A program made the translations under genes and the position numbers. From JANWHV01 sp035534995 (GTDB lineage Bacteria > Chloroflexota > UBA5177 > JANWHV01): a stretch of 6,370 nt of DNA. Below, piece after piece: positions 1 to 4,604 of this stretch (position 1 is the first letter of the stretch; the number at the start of each line of letters is the position of its first letter). Location of the stretch: assembly GCA_035534995.1 (NCBI GenBank), contig DATLQX010000347.1, positions 1-6,370 of the forward strand, given 5' to 3'. Below the pieces are notes generated by a model, which had not been told where the DNA came from, did not search any database, and saw only the letters and a list, made by a program, of their open reading frames with translations.

Positions 1-846
1 ACCGTGGAGGCCCTGGGCGAGGGGGCCGGCGAACGGCACGGGGTAACTCTGGGAGACCATGTGGTGGCCGAACAGATCATCCCCTGCAACGCCTGCCGGT
101 TCTGCAAGAATGGCCAATACTGGATGTGCGAACCGCACATCATCTTCGGCTTCAAGAAGGAGCGCGCCGAGGGCGGGATGGCGGAATACATGATCTATCC
201 CGCGAACGCCCGCGTCCACCAGATTGATTCCCGGATCGATGCCCGCCAGGCAGCCTATATCGAACCCCTGGCCTGCGCCATGCACGCGGTGGACCGGGGC
301 GAGATCCATCCTGGAGACACCGTGGTGATGGCTGGAGTAGGGAATATCGGTCTCTGCATGCTGCAGGCGGCCAGACGCTTCAATCCCGGCCAGCTGATCG
401 CCGTGGATACCAAGAACTACCGCCTGGATCTGGCCCGCCGATTTGGTGCTGACGTGGTAATCAACCCCCAGGAGGAAGATGCCGTGGCACGAGTGAAGAG
501 CCTCACCGGCGGCTACGGCTGCGATGTCTTCATCGAAGCGTCCGGGAGCGCCCTGGTGCCCCAGATGGGCCTCGGCATGATTCGCCGCCTGGGCACCTTC
601 GTCGCCTTTAGCGTTCTGGCCGAGCAGACAACGATCGACTGGAACCTGGTGGGCGACCAGAAGGAGCTGAACCTTCACGGGAGCCATCTTGGCCCCTACT
701 GCTACCCCAAGGCGATCGCGGCGATCGCCGACGGCACGATCGACGTGCGGAGCCTAATCAGTGCCGAGTTCCCCCTGACCGAGTTCGCCGCCGCCATGGA
801 AGCGGCCCGCGGCGGCGCCAATCTTAAGACGTTGCTGATCCCATGA
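1..846 (+). CDS. Zinc-dependent medium-chain alcohol/polyol dehydrogenase, 5' partial (erythritol/threitol dehydrogenase-like)
   Basis: Cytosolic NAD(P)-dependent oxidoreductase that would oxidise a secondary hydroxyl of a polyol or sugar. The frame is open to the window edge, so the start and roughly 65-80 N-terminal residues, including the catalytic-zinc Cys and the GHE motif, lie upstream. Numbering from the GTG at position 4, the structural-zinc cysteines are C28, C31, C34 and C42 (PCNACRFC then WMC), and the EPLA motif gives E87, a zinc-site glutamate in sorbitol dehydrogenase relatives. The Rossmann motif GVGNIG is at 111-116, and D135 at the end of beta-2 suggests NAD preference. From memory, the stretches LTGGYG, DWN, KEL, HLGPYC and FPLTEF recall mycobacterial erythritol/L-threitol dehydrogenase; that substrate is an inference, and sorbitol or another polyol is possible. 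It probably works with the short-chain dehydrogenase 145 bases downstream. Family assignment is firm, substrate is not. Confidence 0.93.
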   Translation, partial: TVEALGEGAGERHGVTLGDHVVAEQIIPCNACRFCKNGQYWMCEPHIIFGFKKERAEGGMAEYMIYPANARVHQIDSRIDARQAAYIEPLACAMHAVDRGEIHPGDTVVMAGVGNIGLCMLQAARRFNPGQLIAVDTKNYRLDLARRFGADVVINPQEEDAVARVKSLTGGYGCDVFIEASGSALVPQMGLGMIRRLGTFVAFSVLAEQTTIDWNLVGDQKELNLHGSHLGPYCYPKAIAAIADGTIDVRSLISAEFPLTEFAAAMEAARGGANLKTLLIP

Positions 847-916
847 AAGATTTTGCTCCCCCGACTGAGGGCGGGTGGTAGCGCGGGGGCGACTGCGATC
901 GCCTTCCATTTCTTCC

Positions 917-961
917 TGACCAAGAGGAAAGGCAACCTCCGGTTGCCTTTCCTCTTGGTCA
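917..961 (+). terminator. Perfect 21-bp hairpin with 3-nt loop between the two dehydrogenase genes (terminator or attenuator candidate)
   Basis: The left arm at 917-937 is the exact reverse complement of the right arm at 941-961, with loop TCC at 938-940. The left arm is purine-rich (AAGAGGAAAGG) and the right arm pyrimidine-rich. It lies 70 bases after the upstream stop and 30 bases before the downstream ATG. No run of T follows the right arm, so it is not a textbook intrinsic terminator. It could be a U-less terminator, a processing or stability hairpin that sets the ratio of the two enzymes, or a copy of a dispersed palindromic repeat. The hairpin is certain; its role is inferred. Confidence 0.5.
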
Positions 962-978
962 CCTCACTACATCCTCGG

Positions 979-986
979 AAGGAGGT
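979..986 (+). promoter_or_regulatory. Consensus Shine-Dalgarno for the short-chain dehydrogenase
   Basis: AAGGAGGT is a full match to the complement of the 16S rRNA 3' end and sits 5 nt before the ATG at 992. It fixes the start of the gene and predicts strong initiation. It begins 17 nt after the right arm of the 917-961 hairpin. Confidence 0.85.
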
Positions 987-991
987 GCCCC

Positions 992-1759
992 ATGAGCGTA
1001 TTAACGGCGTTCGATCTCAGCGGCAAGGTCGCGGTGGTGACCGGGGGAAACATGGGCCTGGGCGAGGTATTCGCCGGGGCGCTGGCGGAGGTAGGAGCAC
1101 GGGTGGTGATCGCCGCGCGGCACCAGAACCTGAACCAGAGTGCCGCCGAACGAATCACTACCGCGGGCGGCGAGGCCATCGGCGTGCCCCTGGACGTGAC
1201 CGATCCTGCCTCGGTCGAGGCGATGATCGCCGATGTGAGCGCCCGATTGGGGCCGATTGACATTTTGATCAACAACGCGGGCCTCTGCTACCACCGCCCG
1301 GCCCTGGCAGTGCCGTTGGCTGAGTTCCGCGAGGTGATGGAGATCAATCTCTTTGGGGTCTGGCACTGCGCCCAGGCGGTCGGCCGCCAGATGGTAGAGC
1401 GGCGAAGCGGCGTGATTGTCAATATCGGATCGATCTCGGGCCTGATCGTCAATCGCCCGCAGATGCAGCCCGCCTACAACGCCTCGAAGGCGGCGGTGCA
1501 TCAGCTCACCAAGTCGCTGGCGGCGGAGTGGGCTCCCTTTGGGGTCCGGGTCAACGCCATGGCTCCCGGCTACTTCAAGACCGCCATGTCTCCGGTGGAC
1601 GAGCCCCAGTTCCGTCGTTACTGGATCGAGGACGCGCCGATGGAACGGTACGGCCTACCGGAGGAACTCGGTCCCACCCTGATCTACCTGGCCTCCGACG
1701 CCTCCCGCTTCATGACCGGCGCCGTGCTGGTGATCGATGGTGGGTATACGTTGTGGTAG
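992..1759 (+). CDS. Short-chain dehydrogenase/reductase, probable sugar or polyol dehydrogenase
   Basis: Complete 255-residue classical SDR, the usual family length. The cofactor motif TGGNMGLG is at 17-24, D68 packs near the adenine, NNAG is at 94-97, and helix-4 N119 is present. Catalytic Y162 and K166 lie in YNASK; the catalytic serine is S147 or S149, because the serine-to-tyrosine loop (LIVNRPQMQPA) is slightly longer than in FabG. Beta-2 ends AAR43 rather than in Asp, which favours NADP(H). The C-terminal DGGYTLW is typical of SDRs acting on sugar alcohols and keto-sugars (gluconate 5-, arabinitol-, mannitol- and threitol-dehydrogenase-type proteins). The start is set by a perfect Shine-Dalgarno 5 nt upstream. 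It follows a zinc dehydrogenase in the same direction, so both probably serve one polyol pathway, possibly with opposite cofactor preference. The exact substrate cannot be read from the sequence. Confidence 0.95.
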   Translation: MSVLTAFDLSGKVAVVTGGNMGLGEVFAGALAEVGARVVIAARHQNLNQSAAERITTAGGEAIGVPLDVTDPASVEAMIADVSARLGPIDILINNAGLCYHRPALAVPLAEFREVMEINLFGVWHCAQAVGRQMVERRSGVIVNIGSISGLIVNRPQMQPAYNASKAAVHQLTKSLAAEWAPFGVRVNAMAPGYFKTAMSPVDEPQFRRYWIEDAPMERYGLPEELGPTLIYLASDASRFMTGAVLVIDGGYTLW

Positions 1760-1763
1760 GAGT

Positions 1764-1849
1764 GTAGTAGCCGTGACAACCGCCGACCGGGGCACCTGCT
1801 TGCGGGTCGGGGCCGGCAGGGACAGGGCGACCGCGTTCACGGATACTAC
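1764..1849 (+). repeat. Imperfect long inverted repeat after the SDR stop codon
   Basis: GTAGTAGCCGTGA at 1764-1776 pairs with TCACGGATACTAC at 1837-1849 at 12 of 13 positions. The enclosed 60 bases can form a further CCGACC/GGTCGG stem (1783-1788 with 1805-1810). It begins 5 bases after the stop, so it could stabilise or end the dehydrogenase mRNA. There is no T-run, so a terminator role is only possible. Confidence 0.4.
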
Positions 1850-2011
1850 CTCCGGCTCAAATGGGGTTCACCGGCCTGGCGCGAGCAACTCCTCCACGCT
1901 CGCGGCCTGGACGGCCCGAGCGAAAATAGCGGTCAGTGTGGCTTCATCGGCGGAGTGCGGTTGCACTTCCAGGGCAGGCGGCATCATCCCGAACCGCGCG
2001 CGACCGACTTG

Positions 2012-2020
2012 TGGTATAAC
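2012..2020 (+). promoter_or_regulatory. Extended -10 promoter element for the exported SH3/hydrolase-like gene
   Basis: TGGTATAAC matches the TGn-TATAAT extended -10 at all but the last base. No good -35 is seen 17 bases upstream, which extended -10 promoters tolerate. Initiation near 2027 would leave a leader of about 50 nt before the ATG at 2076. Plausible in position and sequence, but prediction only. Confidence 0.45.
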
Positions 2021-2075
2021 ACCGTCGAAGTAGAGAACGACCCGGCCTTGGTGAAGTATCGCGCTGGAGGCAATC

Positions 2076-3473
2076 ATGCGGATTCCCAGGTGCCTGGCGC
2101 TCTTCCCCCTCCTGATTGCCGCCCTGCCCCTCGCCGCCACTCGCCAGCGTCCCGCCATTGCCGCGATCCATGCCCGCCAGGGCGCGGCGGTGATCCCCCG
2201 CTCCATGTGGGCCAACGCCTGGCAGGTCCGGGTGCGGGCCACGCCGGGCGGCCAGATCCTGACCGAATTGGATCTCGACCAGGAGGTGCGGGTTACCGGG
2301 GCGCCCAGGATCGTCGCGGGCGCCGCCTGGCTCCCGGTGAAGTTGTGGGGGGCATTGCCCGGCTACGTGGCGGCATCCTTGCTCTCGCGCGTGCCGACCG
2401 AGGTTCCCTTCGCTCCTGGACCCGGTGTGCCGATCCCCCCCCCGAGCGGACCACACACCCCCATGTCGCTGCACGCGCGCGCCGTGACGCGAACCGCGGC
2501 CCTGGTCCATACCGCGCCCAGCATCGCGAGCCCGATAACTACCACCCTGCCCCCCGGGAGGGCCCTGGCGGTGACCGCCTGGGCGACAGACCGCGCGGGC
2601 GAGGCATGGTACGCCATCCACGGGAAGAGCCACATGGGCTGGGCCCGCGCCGAGGCGATCAACCTCGAACCAGCAGGGGCGCCCGCGAACCTCGCCCTCC
2701 TGCACGGGACTGGGATGTGGCTCACCCCCGCCGTGTTGAGCATCGCTCCGCCGGCCGCCCTGGTGGAGGCCGCCCGGATGAACGGAATCACCCACCTGTA
2801 TGTGGAGGTGGCAAGCAGCCACGACGGCGGCCGTTTTGCCAATAGCGCCGAACTTGGCCGGTTGCTGCCGGTCGCTCATCGGGCTCATATCGCCGTGCTG
2901 GCTTGGGTCTATCCCTTCCTGGCCAGCCTGCCGGATGACGTAGCGGCAGCGGTTGAGGCGGCAAGCTTCACCGCCCCATCCGGCGACCGGGTGGATGGGC
3001 TGGCGGCCGACATTGAAAGCAATCTGGAAGAGCCCCTTGTCCGGGCCTATGGGCAGATCCTGCGGGCCAGGCTTGGGCGTGCCGCCCTGATGGTGGCGAC
3101 CGTCTACCCGCCGAGCAGCTATTGGGGCCAGCGTACTCCCTTCCGCGCCGTCGCCCAGAGCTTCAACCTGATCGCGCCCATGGACTATTGGCATCTCAGG
3201 GCCCGTCCCTATGGCGCGAATGACGCCTATGCCTACGTGCGCCAGAGTATCAGCGATATCCGCGTGGCCACCGGCAACCCGGCGGTGCCGATTGAAGTGC
3301 TCGGACAGATGTTCGACCTCTTCGGCGACGGCCAGGAGAGCCCCAGCGGGGCGGAGATCCGGGCCGCCGGGCAGGCGACGCGCGACGGAGGGGCCGAAGG
3401 GATCAGCTTCTTCGAGTGGAATCATGCCACGCCCGAGGAGTGGGCCGTGGTTCATCAACTCAGCCACCAATAG
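2076..3473 (+). CDS. Exported protein with two SH3-like repeats and a glycoside-hydrolase-like TIM-barrel domain
   Basis: A 465-residue protein starting at an ATG 5 nt after GGAGG. Residues 1-21 form a signal peptide (R2, R5, then hydrophobic 6-21). Residues 49-104 and 131-198 each read as a bacterial SH3-like domain (VRVRATPGG..GYVAASLL; LVHTAPS..GWARAEAINL), joined by a proline-rich linker at about 111-129. Residues 210-462 resemble a (beta/alpha)8 barrel: HGTGMWLTP at 210-218, THLYVEV at 239-245, VLAWVYP at 274-280, AADIES with D312 and E314, APMDYW at 367-372, and ISFFEW with E447 near the end. Acidic residues at strand ends suggest a glycosidase, but neither substrate nor activity is established. 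The SH3 repeats suggest attachment to a cell envelope polymer. A 508-codon frame on the opposite strand is its shadow: only the + frame has a signal peptide, coherent domains and a Shine-Dalgarno. It appears to be a single-gene unit. Confidence 0.85.
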   Translation: MRIPRCLALFPLLIAALPLAATRQRPAIAAIHARQGAAVIPRSMWANAWQVRVRATPGGQILTELDLDQEVRVTGAPRIVAGAAWLPVKLWGALPGYVAASLLSRVPTEVPFAPGPGVPIPPPSGPHTPMSLHARAVTRTAALVHTAPSIASPITTTLPPGRALAVTAWATDRAGEAWYAIHGKSHMGWARAEAINLEPAGAPANLALLHGTGMWLTPAVLSIAPPAALVEAARMNGITHLYVEVASSHDGGRFANSAELGRLLPVAHRAHIAVLAWVYPFLASLPDDVAAAVEAASFTAPSGDRVDGLAADIESNLEEPLVRAYGQILRARLGRAALMVATVYPPSSYWGQRTPFRAVAQSFNLIAPMDYWHLRARPYGANDAYAYVRQSISDIRVATGNPAVPIEVLGQMFDLFGDGQESPSGAEIRAAGQATRDGGAEGISFFEWNHATPEEWAVVHQLSHQ

Positions 3474-3493
3474 TACCCCCCCATTATTGCCTC

Positions 3494-3522
3494 TTGCTGC
3501 TATGTAGCCCCAATGCTACAAA
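3494..3522 (+). promoter_or_regulatory. Candidate promoter of the Tad-like operon
   Basis: TTGCTG at 3494-3499 and TACAAA at 3517-3522 are separated by 17 bases, and TGC directly before the second box makes it an extended -10. The -35 is weak, with only TTG conserved. Initiation near 3529 would give an mRNA leader of about 210 nt before the GTG at 3741. Prediction only. Confidence 0.4.
3503..3520. promoter_or_regulatory. Dyad TGTAGC-N6-GCTACA overlapping the -10 box (operator candidate)
   Basis: A perfect 6-bp inverted repeat with a 6-base spacer (CCCAAT) covers the spacer and most of the -10 of the candidate Tad promoter. A dimeric repressor bound here would block polymerase. Read as RNA it could instead be a weak hairpin at the 3' end of the upstream transcript, but no T-run follows. 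Confidence 0.35.
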
Positions 3523-3528
3523 GGGTAC

Positions 3529-3740
3529 AAGCAGGAGAGAGAACAGCGGTACGCCGTACCGCCGATACACCCTAGGCGGCGCCGAATCCTCGGTTGATGC
3601 CGCCTGGGGAAGCAACTGAGCTAGGTAGAAGCCACTGATCGGGTGGTTGAGTAGCTGTGTGTCGTAGCGGTAGCCAGTAAGCGATCCGGCGGGATGGCCG
3701 CGGCGCCGCCATGTAGATGAGGGTGTAGAACGGGGGCCTG
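3529..3740 (+). promoter_or_regulatory. Structured 5' leader upstream of the Tad-like genes, no recognised RNA class
   Basis: This non-coding stretch folds by eye into four consecutive hairpins. (1) GCGGTAC 3546-3552 with GTACCGC 3556-3562, loop GCC, perfect. (2) 3570-3580 with 3599-3609, 11 pairs including one G-U, carrying an inner 5-pair stem 3581-3585/3590-3594 with loop ATCC. (3) AGCTA 3619-3623 with TAGCT 3652-3656, enclosing AGCCAC 3630-3635 with GTGGTT 3643-3648. (4) ATGGC 3694-3698 with GCCAT 3708-3712. The density of stems and the position ahead of a pilus operon suggest a cis-regulatory RNA. I see no consensus core of the cyclic-di-GMP, cobalamin, TPP, SAM or glycine riboswitches. 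No gene of any length is convincing here. Confidence 0.4.
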
Positions 3741-4604
3741 GTGTTCCATCATCTAGGCGGCAAACGGCACGGGGGCAGGGCTCGTCGCGGGCAAGGCATG
3801 GTCGAGTTCGCGCTGTGCGTGCCAGTGTTTCTGTTCTTGATATTCGGCATCTTTCAGGCGGCCCTTATCTACAAGACCCAATTGGCATTAAATCAAGCCG
3901 CGATCGATATGACGCGAGTGATTTCCGCGCAGTCATCAAACGGCGCTCCGAGTGGGGTCTCCGCTCAGGCGGACGCACCGGCCCTCGCTGCTTTGCGAGC
4001 AGCACTGGCCTCGCAAGATCTGACAAGCCTTTCCGGCATGTGTTCTGATGGGACCGCCCCGAACTACTCCGCTACGCCCGCGTGCGACAATGGGAGCAAT
4101 GTGTCGGGAGTGGATGTCTTTAGCGATGATGGTACGGGAAACCCAAAGTCATGGCCCGTAGATACTAGTGAGGATCTTCAAAATAGTCCTCTGACACTTG
4201 CCGAGACTATTTCCCTGGACAACCACTACGTCTTCATGCCCAATGCGACCGCCGCCCAATGCCCGAGCGATCAATTCTCTCTTACCAATGACCTTGATAA
4301 TGCAAACCCCACCCCTAGCTCAGCCATCCTGTCGGGGAACACCGGTACTTGGAATACGTGCTCGCTGCCCTGGAACGGGCTGGCCTTTGACCATACCGGT
4401 ACAACAGGCAATCAAAATGGCCGCCATGACCAGCGCTGCGACGAAGAAATAGTAGGCGTGAAGATCCGCTACAACTATTTCTCCACTACGTTCCCGGTCA
4501 ACTGGGGAATCCAACTGGTGGGAAGCGCATCAATGCCGGAGGAGCCGCGGCAGTACCTGGGAAACAGTGCCGTACTTCAGGCATCATCAGGTACCTGCTC
4601 ATGA
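3741..4604 (+). CDS. TadE-like pseudopilin (Tad/Flp pilus assembly), first of two
   Basis: A 287-residue TadE-family protein. The basic leader ends RARRG17, followed by Q18-GMVE22 and a hydrophobic segment at about 23-44. Glycine before a residue series with Glu at +5 is the prepilin-peptidase signature, so cleavage after G17 by a TadV-type peptidase is expected. The exported part has six cysteines (C101, C115, C174, C207, C233, C286), an even number suiting disulfides, and a VGVKIRYNY strand at 238-246 like that of the next protein. At 287 residues it is longer than most TadE proteins (150-200), through an Asn/Ser/Thr-rich middle. GTG at 3741 is the only reasonable start: an in-frame stop lies at 3726-3728 and the next Met is inside the pilin motif. 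The ribosome site is weak (GGGGG). The stop overlaps the next ATG by 4 bases. Confidence 0.85.
   Translation: MFHHLGGKRHGGRARRGQGMVEFALCVPVFLFLIFGIFQAALIYKTQLALNQAAIDMTRVISAQSSNGAPSGVSAQADAPALAALRAALASQDLTSLSGMCSDGTAPNYSATPACDNGSNVSGVDVFSDDGTGNPKSWPVDTSEDLQNSPLTLAETISLDNHYVFMPNATAAQCPSDQFSLTNDLDNANPTPSSAILSGNTGTWNTCSLPWNGLAFDHTGTTGNQNGRHDQRCDEEIVGVKIRYNYFSTTFPVNWGIQLVGSASMPEEPRQYLGNSAVLQASSGTCS

Larger units (their letters stand above)
1760..2075. other. Intergenic region without a convincing gene
   Basis: These 316 bases separate the dehydrogenase pair from the exported SH3/hydrolase-like gene. The + strand reading frames here give Ser/Thr/Arg-rich, protein-unlike translations. The region holds an imperfect inverted repeat just after the SDR stop (1764-1849), an extended -10 element (2012-2020) and the GGAGG Shine-Dalgarno (2066-2070) of the next gene. 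On the minus strand a frame from an ATG at 2077 down to a stop at 1868 (69 codons) reads fairly protein-like (for example RVVLYFDGVIPQ and ARAVQAASVEELL), but it has no clear ribosome binding site and I do not recognise it. Confidence 0.6.

Noticed and set aside
853..1260. + strand frame covering the hairpin and the first third of the SDR gene
   Set aside because: It overlaps the well-supported SDR in another frame and its translation is Arg/Gly-rich and unlike any family.
1655..2033. Small frames on both strands across the SDR end and the following gap
   Set aside because: They run into the SDR in wrong frames or give Ser/Thr/Arg-rich translations with no ribosome site.
1944..3470. A 508-codon open frame on the minus strand
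   Set aside because: It is antisense to the exported + strand gene, is rich in Arg/Gly/His without recognisable domains, and exists because of high third-position GC. The + frame has a signal peptide, domains and a Shine-Dalgarno.
3631..3637. GCCACTG resembling the B12 box of cobalamin riboswitches
   Set aside because: The other conserved cobalamin elements are not visible around it, and the heptamer sits in a simple hairpin arm; a pilus operon is also an unlikely target.
3529..3740. A cyclic-di-GMP (GEMM) riboswitch, suggested by the pilus context
   Set aside because: The conserved GCAAACC-type core and the expected tetraloop-receptor arrangement were not found by eye, so no class is claimed.
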